Shown: in pieces, positions 1-8,441 of the stretch
Layout: each line of letters opens with the position of its first letter
How positions within the stretch are numbered: the stretch's first letter is position 1
Assembly: GCA_016795385.1 (NCBI GenBank)
Contig: JAEUHI010000017.1
Span: forward strand, 16,848 to 80,847
Direction of reading: 5' to 3'
Length of the DNA: 64,000 bases
DNA from: Verrucomicrobiales bacterium
GTDB lineage: Bacteria > Verrucomicrobiota > Verrucomicrobiia > Verrucomicrobiales > DEV007
Notes under the pieces: generated by a model
The model's database searches: none
What the model saw: the letters and a program-made list of their open reading frames with translations, nothing else
What the model was told of the DNA's origin: nothing
Translations under genes and position numbers: made by a program

Positions 1-504
1 GGTGGTAAAATTCGCCTGACCAAGGACGGCGCTCGCCGGGGCACCGTTTCCGAGAAAGGCGGCGTTGTCGAAACGGAGGACCCGGTTGTTGCTGCCGTCC
101 GAGATCCAGAGCCGGCCCTGGGTATCGACAAAGGCGGCGCGCGGGAAATGCAGCGTGCTGTCGGTGGGGGACGCGAGACCGCGGTTCGCCAGATTGTTGG
201 TGAAGTTCGCCTGACCGAAGACCGCTTCGGGCAGGGCCCCGACCTGCCCCGTGGCCGCGGCCGGAAAGCGAAGCACCCGGTGGTTGAAACTGTCGACGAC
301 GTAGACCTTCCCGTTCACCGGATCGAAAGCCGTGCCTCGGGGCGAACTGAGGCGGTTCGCCAAATTGGAGAAACCGCCTGAGGTGAAGCTGGTTTGGCCG
401 ATCAACCCGGTGGCATTCTGCCCGTTGGTGAAGGTCTGGGCGGAGAGTGTGGTCCCGGAGAGAAATCCGGTGAGCAAGAGCAGCGACAGGAAGGGGCGAT
501 CCAT
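1..504 (-). CDS. NHL-repeat secreted protein (3' end beyond window)
   Basis: The reverse strand is open from an ATG at 504 to the window edge, giving the first 168 residues of a longer protein. Residues 1-22 form a signal peptide (MDRPFLSLLLLTGFLSG, cleavage near LSAQ), so the product is exported. The mature part has repeated blocks of the type SSPRGTAFDP..GKVYVVDSFNHRVLRF and HFPRAAFVDTQGRLWISDGSNNRVLRF, typical of NHL beta-propeller blades, with GQANFTN linkers between them. NHL propellers usually bind proteins or glycans; no catalytic residue is visible. Such proteins often carry a C-terminal sorting signal, but that end is outside the window. Fold call is firm; role unknown. Confidence 0.8.
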   Translation of the reverse strand, partial: MDRPFLSLLLLTGFLSGTTLSAQTFTNGQNATGLIGQTSFTSGGFSNLANRLSSPRGTAFDPVNGKVYVVDSFNHRVLRFPAAATGQVGALPEAVFGQANFTNNLANRGLASPTDSTLHFPRAAFVDTQGRLWISDGSNNRVLRFDNAAFLGNGAPASAVLGQANFTT

Positions 505-548
505 GTCCCAAATTAGAGGAATCCCCTGGAAAATCAATGTGTCGCCAC

Positions 549-797
549 TCACCCCTTCGCCCGCTCCGCCTCGGCCCATTCGAGCGCCTTTTGGAGGCTG
601 GCGTTTTCGAGGAAGTGGTTCAGCCTCGGGGGAATGGCTCCCCGATGCCGCTGGTGGAAGGCGGTGATGCCCTCCGAGATCTCGCGCAGGAGGGCGAGCT
701 GCCGGTCGGGATCGTTCTCACGCAGCGCGGCGTCGCCAATGACGTCGAGACGCCGGCGGAGCAGTGCGATGAGTTCGTCGAGGTCTTCGTGTTTCAT
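549..797 (-). CDS. small helical hypothetical protein
   Basis: This 82-residue protein begins MKHEDLDELIALLRRRLDVI and ends EWAEAERAKG. The frame is open 18 codons further upstream, but the ATG at 797 is preferred because the charged helical sequence begins there and the upstream peptide looks like untranslated leader. It has no signal peptide, membrane segment, cysteines or catalytic motif, and appears to be an all-alpha cytoplasmic protein. It lies between the SLC13/RCK transporter and the NHL gene on the same strand and may be co-transcribed with them. I do not recognise the family. Confidence 0.55.
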   Translation of the reverse strand: MKHEDLDELIALLRRRLDVIGDAALRENDPDRQLALLREISEGITAFHQRHRGAIPPRLNHFLENASLQKALEWAEAERAKG

Positions 798-858
798 AAT
801 GGGTGACTGAAGAGGGTTTGCAGGACGAGTCAACCCTCTTGCACCGGCCATTTGCGCC

Positions 859-2727
859 CTAACGGAACGGCCAAATCATCGGAATGAAAACCGAGGCGAC
901 GACCCAGAGCACGAGGTTCAAGGGCACGCCGACGCGGGGGAAGTCGGAGAATTTGTATCCCCCGGCCCCGTAGACATAGGTGTTGGTCTGGTAGCCGATC
1001 GGCGTGGCGAAACTGGCGCTGCACCCGAAGACGAGCGCGATGATGAAAGGCCGCGGATCGACTCCGATTTCTCCCTGCCACGAGATCTTTTCCGCGATGC
1101 CGATGACAATGGGGGTGAGCAGCGCGGCGACGGCGTTGTTGCTGATCAGTTCCGTCAGGGTGGAGCTGAGAAGGTAGACGATGGCAAGAATGACGAAGGG
1201 CGAGAAATTCCCGCACAGCGCCATGATGCCGTTCACGAGGACGGCGGCGGCCCCGGTCTGGTCCATCGCCAGCCCGAGACCGAGCATGCCGAAGATGAGA
1301 AAGACGATGTTCCACTGGATCGCGGCATAGGCCTGCTCGCCCGTGACGCAGCCAAAGAGGATCATGGCGAGGGCGGCGAGCATGGCCAGAGCCGGCACGG
1401 GCAACACCCCGACGGTCGCACCGAGGACGAAGGCCAGGGCGATGCCGAGCCCGATCCGGACCTTGCGCCGGTCGATGACGGTGCCGGGCGCCTCGGAGAG
1501 GGCGACAAAATCCTTCTGCTCCTGGAGCCGGCGAAAGGCGTCGGGCTCGCCTTCCATGAACAAGGTGTCGCCGAAGGCGAGCCTCACGCGATTCAGAGCG
1601 TCGTGCAGGTTCGTCCCCTGTCGGTGGATGGCGAGGACGTTGATGCCGTAATTCCGCCGGAAACCGATCTCTTTCAGGGTACGCCCCACCATTTCGGACC
1701 GCGGCCCGAGGATGCCCTCGAGCAACTTCAGTTCACGCGTCTCGACGCTGGTGAGTTGCAGCTCGTTCTGCCCCTCGAAGCTGACGCCGGGATCGTTGCG
1801 CAGTTCCTTGAACGCTTTGCCGTGGAGCACGAGGAGGAGTTTGTCTTTCTCGAAAATGACGAGTTCGTCGATGGGCACATCCAGGGCTCGTCCCCTGCGC
1901 CTCACTTCGAGGACGCGGGCACGCGGGTAGGTTTTCAGCAGGCTCTCGACGAGGGTCTTTCCGACGAGCGGGGAACCGGGCTCGACCTGGAACTGGGTGA
2001 GGACCTCGCGCGTCACATCGGGATCGATCAGTTCGGAAAGCGAACTGCGCTGTGGGAGGAGACGGCGGCCGATCGTGAGCAGATAAAGGAACCCGACCAC
2101 CGCATAAATGAGGCCCAGAGGGGTGACATCGAACATGCGCAGGGCGGGCTGCCCAAAGGCCTGTGCGACTCCATCGACGATCAGGGTGGTGGAGGTGCCG
2201 GTGAGGGTGCAGGTGCCCCCGAGGATCGAGGCGAAGGAGAGCGGAATGAGAAGCCGCGACGCTTTCAGACCCGTGGCCCGCGCGTGCGCGAGAACGATGG
2301 GGAGAAAGACGACGACAATGGGCGTGTTGTTCACGAAGGCGGAGAGAAGGGCCACCATCGACATCATCACCAGCAGCACGCGGAGCTCCGACTGACCCGC
2401 GACCCGCGAAAAGATGCGCCCCATCGCATCGATCACGCCACTGCGCTCGAGCCCGGCGCTGAGGATGAACATGCAGGCCACGGTGATGGGCGCGCCATTG
2501 GAAAAGACCGAGAGCATGCCCCGCTCGACGACTTCCCCATCGACGATCCGATCCGCCATCGGCAGGACGCCGAGGAGGAGCAGGGCTCCGAGGGCCGAAA
2601 GGGCGACGACATCGGGAGAGCCCCACTCCCGGAAAAAGGCGACCATCACGATCACGAGCACCAGATAGGTGGCCGCGATGGAAAGGTCGAAACCGGAAAG
2701 GAAAGGCTGGAGCCACTCGATCAACAT
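859..2727 (-). CDS. SLC13/DASS-family permease with RCK (TrkA-C) domains
   Basis: This is a 622-residue inner-membrane transporter of the divalent anion:Na+ symporter type. The N-terminal half (about 1-210) has several hydrophobic helices and the signature NNTPIVVVFLPIV. The middle (about 230-410) holds two soluble TrkA-C/RCK_C repeats (PGSPLVGKTLVESLL and GPRSEMVGRTLKEIGFRRNYG). The C-terminal half repeats the membrane domain, with SNNAVAALLTPIVIGIAE and ASFATPIGYQTN. This helix-RCK-helix layout is standard for bacterial SLC13-like permeases, often annotated as sulfate or dicarboxylate carriers; substrate cannot be read from sequence. A purine-rich GGGGAGG lies about 13 nt before the ATG. 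Confidence 0.85.
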   Translation of the reverse strand: MLIEWLQPFLSGFDLSIAATYLVLVIVMVAFFREWGSPDVVALSALGALLLLGVLPMADRIVDGEVVERGMLSVFSNGAPITVACMFILSAGLERSGVIDAMGRIFSRVAGQSELRVLLVMMSMVALLSAFVNNTPIVVVFLPIVLAHARATGLKASRLLIPLSFASILGGTCTLTGTSTTLIVDGVAQAFGQPALRMFDVTPLGLIYAVVGFLYLLTIGRRLLPQRSSLSELIDPDVTREVLTQFQVEPGSPLVGKTLVESLLKTYPRARVLEVRRRGRALDVPIDELVIFEKDKLLLVLHGKAFKELRNDPGVSFEGQNELQLTSVETRELKLLEGILGPRSEMVGRTLKEIGFRRNYGINVLAIHRQGTNLHDALNRVRLAFGDTLFMEGEPDAFRRLQEQKDFVALSEAPGTVIDRRKVRIGLGIALAFVLGATVGVLPVPALAMLAALAMILFGCVTGEQAYAAIQWNIVFLIFGMLGLGLAMDQTGAAAVLVNGIMALCGNFSPFVILAIVYLLSSTLTELISNNAVAALLTPIVIGIAEKISWQGEIGVDPRPFIIALVFGCSASFATPIGYQTNTYVYGAGGYKFSDFPRVGVPLNLVLWVVASVFIPMIWPFR

Positions 2728-2812
2728 CGGCCTATCCTAGGCCTCCCCGCGATGATGCCAAGTCCGGGATTGCCATGGGAGGGCCGGATGAATTAGTTTT
2801 CGCAGCAACCAT

Positions 2813-3079
2813 ATGAGCGGATCCCCCGAGGAGATCGACCCGGCCGAGGCGATGAAACGCGATCTCGCGGATTTTCTCGCCGACCTCGAGGTCTATCGCA
2901 TGCCTTTCGGCCGATACCGCCACGCTCTCATCCACAACCTCCCCTACGAATACCTGCATTGGTTCGTGGAGAAGGGAGACGGATTTCCAAACGGCCGTCT
3001 CGGCGAACTGATGGACTTCGTCTACCGCACGAAGGGAGACGGGGCCGAGGCGATTTTCGCGAGGCTGCGCCGTCGGTGA
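2813..3079 (+). CDS. DUF3820 family protein
   Basis: This is an 88-residue cytoplasmic protein. The core MPFGRYRHALIHNLPYEYLHWF matches the DUF3820 pattern (MPFGKYKG..L.DLP..YL.WF), here with arginine and histidine in the usual lysine/glycine positions. The N-terminus is acidic (SPEEIDPAEA) and the C-terminus basic (RLRRR). The family is small, widespread and poorly characterised; some members are annotated as quorum-regulated virulence factors, which is not evidence of function here. It is divergent from the SLC13 gene and convergent with the pseudo-receiver downstream. Confidence 0.75.
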   Translation: MSGSPEEIDPAEAMKRDLADFLADLEVYRMPFGRYRHALIHNLPYEYLHWFVEKGDGFPNGRLGELMDFVYRTKGDGAEAIFARLRRR

Positions 3080-3096
3080 ATGAGGCCAGCCCTCCC

Positions 3097-3648
3097 CTAC
3101 CCCCGCAGCGTCGGATCTTTCACCTCGAGCACACCGCGCACGGACTCGAGGAGGCGCTCGATGCGGATCGGTTTGCTGAGGACATCCTTCACCCGCACGT
3201 CACGCGCGAGAGAATCGGGCAATCGCGGATCGTCTTTCTCACGCACGAAAACCACGCCGGGAGGCAGAAGCCGGGGTCCCCGCTCCGAGGCGCAGGCTTT
3301 GGAGATCAATTCGTAGAGCATCGGCCCGGAAAGCTCTCCCACCTGCATCGCGAGAAAAAAGAGCGCGTATCTCCGTTGCAGCGCCAGCTCGAAGGCCCGC
3401 AGGGGATCGGCCGTCGTGTACACTTTCGCCTCGGTGAAACTCTCGAGAGTTTCCCGGATGAGGCGCGTGGTCGAGGCGGCAGGATGGGCGATGAGGATGG
3501 CTGCGGGCTCTTCCGGATCCTCGATCGTCGGCGCGACGGGATCGACCGGATCGATCACGGCAGGCGTCGGCTCCACGACGGGAGCGGACTCCGGCGTCGG
3601 GGCGATCTTCCTCAGGGTGGTCCATTTTCGTTCCGGGGATTCTGCCAT
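3097..3648 (-). CDS. pseudo-receiver domain protein
   Basis: This is a 183-residue protein. Residues 1-48 are a proline/glutamate/valine-rich linker (APTPESAPVVEPTP). Residues 49-175 have the receiver fold order: AAILIAHPAASTTRLIRETLESF, then YALFFLAMQVGELSG, then VVFVREKDD and a VLSKPIRIERLL end. The position of the phosphorylated aspartate (normally FLDxxMP) reads FLAMQV, and the N-terminal acidic pair is replaced by AHP, so canonical phosphorylation is not expected. The KP motif of the switch is kept. It probably acts as a protein-interaction module. It is divergent from uvrA, which begins 134 bp away. Confidence 0.65.
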   Translation of the reverse strand: MAESPERKWTTLRKIAPTPESAPVVEPTPAVIDPVDPVAPTIEDPEEPAAILIAHPAASTTRLIRETLESFTEAKVYTTADPLRAFELALQRRYALFFLAMQVGELSGPMLYELISKACASERGPRLLPPGVVFVREKDDPRLPDSLARDVRVKDVLSKPIRIERLLESVRGVLEVKDPTLRG

Positions 3649-3782
3649 GTCGCGAAAAGATAACCCGGATCGGTAAAAAATCTCCCGGGATGAATGCGGT
3701 CGACCGCTCTCCGCGGAAACACCGCCCTTGCCACAACCCGATCTTCCTCAATGTTGTCCCCTTCCCCGACGAGACTTTCCCC

Positions 3783-6584
3783 ATGGGCGACGACGCGATC
3801 ATCCGAATCCAGGGTGCCCGGCAGCACAACCTGAAAAACCTGAACCTCGAGATCCCGAGGAATCGTTTCGTCGTGATCACGGGCGTCTCGGGATCGGGGA
3901 AATCATCGCTCGCCTTCGACACGCTCTATGCCGAAGGACAGCGCCGCTATGTCGAGTCGCTCTCGGCCTACGCGCGGCAGTTCCTCGATCGCCTCGAAAA
4001 GCCCGAGGTCGATTTCATCGAGGGCCTCACCCCCGCCATCGCGATCGAGCAGCGCAGCTCGCAGCCGAATCCTCGCTCCACCATCGCCACGGCCACGGAG
4101 ATCTACGATTACCTCCGCATCCTCTACGCCGCCCTCGGCCGTCCCCACGATCCCGTCACCGGCACGCCCCTCGTCCGCCACACGATCAAGGACATCGTCG
4201 ACGTCCTCGTCGCCTTTCCCGAGGGCACCCGGCTGATCCTCGTGGCACCGGTGAAGATCGAAAAGGGAGAGACCGTCCGCGAAAGTCTCGAGCGCTTCCG
4301 TGTCCAAGGTTTCCTCCGCGCCCGCCTCGACGGTGAGCTCGTCGAGATCGAGGAGATCGCCGAAAAAACGAAAGCCAAGGTCGTCGAGATCGTGATCGAC
4401 CGGCTCGTCGTCCGCGACGACCTCCGGAGCCGTCTCGCCGATTCGCTCGAGACCGCGCAGAAGCTCTCCGAGAACCGCGTCGCCGCCCTCGCCCAGGTGC
4501 CCGGCGCGGAGGATTACGAGCGGCACGACTTCACCTTCCAATACACCAATCCCGAGACCGGCTACTTCCTGCCGAAGCTGACGCCGAAGCATTTCTCTTT
4601 CAACAGCCACTTCGGCGCCTGCCCCGCCTGCCACGGGCTGGGTTCGAAGCTCGTGCCGGATCCCGAGCTGATCGTCCCCGACCCTGACAAAAGCCTCAAC
4701 GAAGGCGCCGTGAAGACCTGGTGGACCGGATCGAAGTCGCGCAAGGGCTACCACCAGCGCGCCATCGCCGATCTCGCGAAGCATTACCAGGCCGACCTCG
4801 ACGCGTCCGTCCGCAGCCTGCCGCGCGACTTCAAGAAGGCGCTTCTCTACGGCGACGAGCGTTTCGAGGGACTCGCGACCCAGGCGACCCGTCTCCTCGA
4901 GACGAGCGACAGCGAAATGACGAAGCGCAACGTGCGTCGCTTCATGTCGGCGAAGCCCTGTCCCGACTGCGGCGGCAAGCGGCTGAAGGACGAAATCCTC
5001 GCCGTCACCCTCGCCCACCGCGACCGCCCCCTCTCGATCGAGGGATTCACCTCGCTCGCGATTTCCGAGGCGATCCCTTGGCTCGACGGCGTCGAGCTCA
5101 GCGAAGTGCAGGCGACCTACGCCACCGAGGTGCTCAACGAGGTGCGAAAACGCCTCGTCTTCCTCGATACCGTCGGGATCGGCTACCTCACCCTCGACCG
5201 CGAGAGCGGCACCCTCTCCGGCGGCGAGAGCCAGCGCATCCGCCTCGCCACCCAGCTCGGCGCGGGCCTCGCCGGCGTTCTCTACGTGCTCGATGAACCC
5301 AGCATCGGCCTGCACCAGTCCGACAACGAAAAACTCATCGCCACGCTCCAGAACCTGCGCGACGCGGGCAATACCGTCATCGTCGTCGAGCACGATGAGG
5401 ACACGATCCGCGCCGCCGATCACCTCCTCGATCTCGGTCCCGGGGCCGGAGCCCATGGCGGCGAACTCCTCGCTCAAGGCACGCCCGCCGAGGTCGCGGC
5501 GAATCCCCGATCCATCACCGGGGCGTTTTTGTCAGGGAAACGGCGCATCGAGATTCCTGACAAACCCCTCTTTTCCGACGGCGACACCCGCGAGCTCGTC
5601 ATCCGCGGCGCCCGCGAGCACAATCTGAAGAACCTCGACGTGCGTTTTCCGCTGGGGCGCTTCATCTGCGTCACTGGACTCTCCGGCAGCGGCAAGTCGA
5701 CCCTCGTCGATGACATCCTCAGGCGCGCCCTCTTCCGCCATTTCCACGGCAGCAAGGACAAACCCGGCGAACACGATGCGATCGAGGGCATGGAGCATCT
5801 CGACAAGGCCATCGTCATCGACCAGGCCCCGATCGGGCGCAGCCCTCGGTCGAATCCCGCAACCTATGTCGGGGTCTTCGGTCCGATCCGCGATCTCTTT
5901 TCCCAGCTCCCCGCCTCGCGGGCGCGGGGCTACGAGCCGGGACGCTTCAGCTTCAATGTCGAGGGCGGACGCTGCGAGACCTGCCAGGGCGACGGAGCCA
6001 TCAAGATCGACATGCATTTCCTTTCCGATGTGTATGTCACCTGCGAGTCGTGCAACGGGCGCCGCTACAACCGCGAGACCCTCGACGTGACTTATCGCGG
6101 CAAAAGCATCGCCGACGTCCTCGAAATGACCGTCGAGGAGGCTCTCGACTTTTTCCAGAAGGTGCCGAAGATCGCCCAGCCCCTCCGCGCCCTCCGCGAC
6201 GTGGGGCTCGATTACGTCATTCTTGGCCAATCGGCCACGACCCTCTCTGGCGGCGAAGCCCAGCGCATCAAGCTCGCCACCGAACTCGGCAAGACCGCCA
6301 CCGGCAAAACGATCTACCTCCTCGACGAACCGACCACGGGCCTGCACTTCGCCGACATCGCCACCCTGCTCGAGGTCTTCTATCGACTGCGCGACCAGGG
6401 CAACACCCTCGTCGTCATCGAGCACAACCTCGATGTCATCAAGTGCGCCGACTGGATCCTCGATCTCGGACCCGGTGGAGGTGGCGCGGGCGGACGGATC
6501 ATAGCGCAGGGGACGCCCGAGCAGGTCGCGAAGGCGAAAGAGTCGCTCACAGGACGCTACCTGAGAAAACTGCTCCGGGGGTGA
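3783..6584 (+). CDS. uvrA: excinuclease ABC subunit A
   Basis: UvrA is the damage-sensing ATPase dimer that loads UvrB onto lesions in nucleotide excision repair. The 933-residue product has two ABC modules. The first has Walker A GVSGSGKSSL and signature TLSGGESQRIRLA; the second has Walker A GLSGSGKSTL and signature TLSGGEAQRIKLA. Zinc-module pairs CPACHGLG, CPDCGGKR and CETCQGDG/CESCNGRR are present. The frame is open 31 codons upstream, but the ATG at 3783 gives MGDDAIIRIQGARQHNLKNL, matching the usual UvrA N-terminus. Three CCTGACAAA/TTTGTCAGG nonamers lie inside this gene. Confidence 0.97.
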   Translation: MGDDAIIRIQGARQHNLKNLNLEIPRNRFVVITGVSGSGKSSLAFDTLYAEGQRRYVESLSAYARQFLDRLEKPEVDFIEGLTPAIAIEQRSSQPNPRSTIATATEIYDYLRILYAALGRPHDPVTGTPLVRHTIKDIVDVLVAFPEGTRLILVAPVKIEKGETVRESLERFRVQGFLRARLDGELVEIEEIAEKTKAKVVEIVIDRLVVRDDLRSRLADSLETAQKLSENRVAALAQVPGAEDYERHDFTFQYTNPETGYFLPKLTPKHFSFNSHFGACPACHGLGSKLVPDPELIVPDPDKSLNEGAVKTWWTGSKSRKGYHQRAIADLAKHYQADLDASVRSLPRDFKKALLYGDERFEGLATQATRLLETSDSEMTKRNVRRFMSAKPCPDCGGKRLKDEILAVTLAHRDRPLSIEGFTSLAISEAIPWLDGVELSEVQATYATEVLNEVRKRLVFLDTVGIGYLTLDRESGTLSGGESQRIRLATQLGAGLAGVLYVLDEPSIGLHQSDNEKLIATLQNLRDAGNTVIVVEHDEDTIRAADHLLDLGPGAGAHGGELLAQGTPAEVAANPRSITGAFLSGKRRIEIPDKPLFSDGDTRELVIRGAREHNLKNLDVRFPLGRFICVTGLSGSGKSTLVDDILRRALFRHFHGSKDKPGEHDAIEGMEHLDKAIVIDQAPIGRSPRSNPATYVGVFGPIRDLFSQLPASRARGYEPGRFSFNVEGGRCETCQGDGAIKIDMHFLSDVYVTCESCNGRRYNRETLDVTYRGKSIADVLEMTVEEALDFFQKVPKIAQPLRALRDVGLDYVILGQSATTLSGGEAQRIKLATELGKTATGKTIYLLDEPTTGLHFADIATLLEVFYRLRDQGNTLVVIEHNLDVIKCADWILDLGPGGGGAGGRIIAQGTPEQVAKAKESLTGRYLRKLLRG

Positions 6585-6706
6585 TCAGGAAAGTCCCGAT
6601 TTCCGCAATTTTCGCCTTCCCTTTGGGACCATTTCGGGACAATCTGCCACTGCGCGCGGAAAACTTGCGCGTGCACTAACCACACCACAATCACTTGATT
6701 CCCCTC

Positions 6707-6934
6707 ATGAAATCATCTCTGAAACTGACCGTTCTCGCCGCTGTCGCCGCTACTTCGCTTCTCGCCTCGTGCACCCCCGGTGAAAAGGGTGCTGTCGTCG
6801 GCGGAGCCATCGGAGCCGGTACCGGCGCCCTCATCGGTGACGGCACCGGTGCCCTCATCGGTGGTGCCGTTGGCGCTGTGGCCGGCTCGGCCATCGCGAA
6901 GAACAATGCCAAGAAGAAGTATTACGGCTATTGA
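6707..6934 (+). CDS. glycine-zipper lipoprotein
   Basis: This is a 75-residue precursor. Residues 1-20 form a lipoprotein signal ending in the lipobox LLASC, so the mature protein should be lipidated at the cysteine and membrane-anchored in the envelope. The rest is a YMGG/Gly-zipper module with three GxxxG-rich turns (GAVVGGAIGAGTGALIGDGTGALIGGAVGAVAGSAI) and a basic-tyrosine tail KKKYYGY. Such peptides insert in or lie along outer membranes. The ATG at 6707 is chosen over one four codons upstream because it begins the lysine-containing signal sequence. It follows uvrA by 122 bp and probably has its own promoter. Confidence 0.8.
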   Translation: MKSSLKLTVLAAVAATSLLASCTPGEKGAVVGGAIGAGTGALIGDGTGALIGGAVGAVAGSAIAKNNAKKKYYGY

Positions 6935-6951
6935 TTCTACCCTCTTACTCC

Positions 6952-7030
6952 TACTCATACCTCATACTCCTACTCGAAAACGGACGGCCAAGAGACGCTC
7001 GCTGAGTATGAGTATGAGTATGAGTATGAG
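6952..7030. terminator. long imperfect hairpin with GAGTAT microsatellite
   Basis: The 110 bp between the lipoprotein gene and the convergent oxidoreductase gene contains CTCATAC/CTCATACTCC/TACTC on the left (6952-6975) and four tandem TATGAG hexamers on the right (7004-7030). The arms pair over about 22 bp with one mismatch and one bulge around a 28-nt loop. No T-run follows, so this would be a factor-assisted or bidirectional stop for two convergent genes. The hexamer tract could vary in length by slippage. Confidence 0.5.
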
Positions 7031-7044
7031 ATGGGAATGAGCGA

Positions 7045-8379
7045 TTACACCGGATAAACCCACGGTTCCCGGTATTCCCGCTTCAGCAGCGCATTCGCCT
7101 CCTCATCGTCGGGGAACCTTTCGCTTGCTCCATCCCACTTCACGCTGCGGCCGAGCTTCTGGCTGATCATGCCGAGCAGGCTCATGTTCGTGGCGAGGTG
7201 GCCGATCTCGACGTCGGCCACCGGCAGGCGCTTCGCCTCGATTGATTCAATGAAGTCGCGCCAGAGCGGCGGCACATTGTGACCGTCCTTCTCGTCGTCG
7301 AATTTCGGATCCTCGTGCACGATGGGTCCCTTCCCGTCGGCCGGATAAAAGGTCCACCCGTCGCGCCAGCCCATGTGGAAGATGCCCTTCGATCCGTAAA
7401 AATAACATCCCACCTTCGATTTCTCGGTTTCGTTGCCGGCAAAACGGCGGTGTTCCCACACCGCGGTGAACTTCTCGAACTCATAGGTCACCACCTGGTG
7501 ATCGGGTGAGTCGGAGGTCTGCTCTTTTTCATTCAACACGACCGGTCCCTTCACGGGACGCCCGCCCGCCGAGAAGATCGTCTTGGGATGTTTTTCCTCC
7601 GACCACCAGAGGATCTGGTCGAGCCAATGGACACCCCAGTCACCGAGGATGCCGTTGGCGAAGTCGAGGTAATTGCGGAAGCCGCCGGGATGGATGCGCT
7701 TGTTAAAAGGACGCAAGGGAGCGGGACCACAATAGAGATCCCAATCCAGATTCATCGGCACCGGATCGTTCGGCGTGGGTTCCTCCACTCCACCCACACT
7801 GTGGGCGAAAGCGCGGATCATGCCGATCTCGCCGGCTCCGCCCTCCTTGAGGAACTTCATCCCGCTGACGTGGTGGGGTCCGATGCGGCGGTGCATGCCC
7901 ACCTGCACGGTGCGCTCGTGCGCGCGCGCCGCCTTCACCATGGCCCGGCTTTCGAGGATGGTGTGCCCGGTCGGCTTTTCGACAAAAACATGGGCACCCG
8001 CCTCGATGCAGGCGATACCCTGCAGGGCGTGCCAATGATCCGGAGTCGAGATGATCGCGATCTCGATTTTTTCCTTCTCCAGCATTTCGCGATAGTCGCG
8101 GTAGGTCGCGGGCAGTTTGCCGGTCAGGCTTTCGACGTCGTCCGCGGACACTTCGAGTTCGTCGGCGTCGACATCGCAGAGCGCCACCACCTCCACCGAT
8201 CCGTCGGCGATCGCGACGCGGAGGATGTTCATCCCCCACCACCCCGAGCCGATCAGGGCGGTGCGGTATTTTTTGCCCGTTTTCGACTGGGCCTTCACCC
8301 AGGGGGCAAACAAGGGACCGGAAAGAGCGGCGGCTCCCGCGGCGGTCTGTAGAAAATGACGTCGGTTGGTGGGATTCAT
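7045..8379 (-). CDS. Tat-exported Gfo/Idh/MocA family oxidoreductase
   Basis: This is a 444-residue NAD(P)-dependent oxidoreductase. The N-terminus MNPTNRRHFLQTAAGAAALSG is a twin-arginine signal, so the folded enzyme is exported to the periplasm. The Rossmann part follows (ALIGSGWWGMNIL, then DHWHALQ and VEKPTGHTI), with EKP as the conserved lysine motif and a C-terminal Gfo/Idh/MocA beta-sheet domain ending in REPWVYPV. Exported members are abundant in Verrucomicrobiota and Planctomycetota and are thought to act on sugars or polyols; substrate is not readable. It is divergent from the lactate dehydrogenase gene, with about 62 bp between start codons. Confidence 0.88.
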   Translation of the reverse strand: MNPTNRRHFLQTAAGAAALSGPLFAPWVKAQSKTGKKYRTALIGSGWWGMNILRVAIADGSVEVVALCDVDADELEVSADDVESLTGKLPATYRDYREMLEKEKIEIAIISTPDHWHALQGIACIEAGAHVFVEKPTGHTILESRAMVKAARAHERTVQVGMHRRIGPHHVSGMKFLKEGGAGEIGMIRAFAHSVGGVEEPTPNDPVPMNLDWDLYCGPAPLRPFNKRIHPGGFRNYLDFANGILGDWGVHWLDQILWWSEEKHPKTIFSAGGRPVKGPVVLNEKEQTSDSPDHQVVTYEFEKFTAVWEHRRFAGNETEKSKVGCYFYGSKGIFHMGWRDGWTFYPADGKGPIVHEDPKFDDEKDGHNVPPLWRDFIESIEAKRLPVADVEIGHLATNMSLLGMISQKLGRSVKWDGASERFPDDEEANALLKREYREPWVYPV

Positions 8380-8441
8380 CGGTTGGAAAAAGTCGGAAAG
8401 GGTTGCACGTCCCGGATCGGTGCGCGACTTACGTGATTCCG

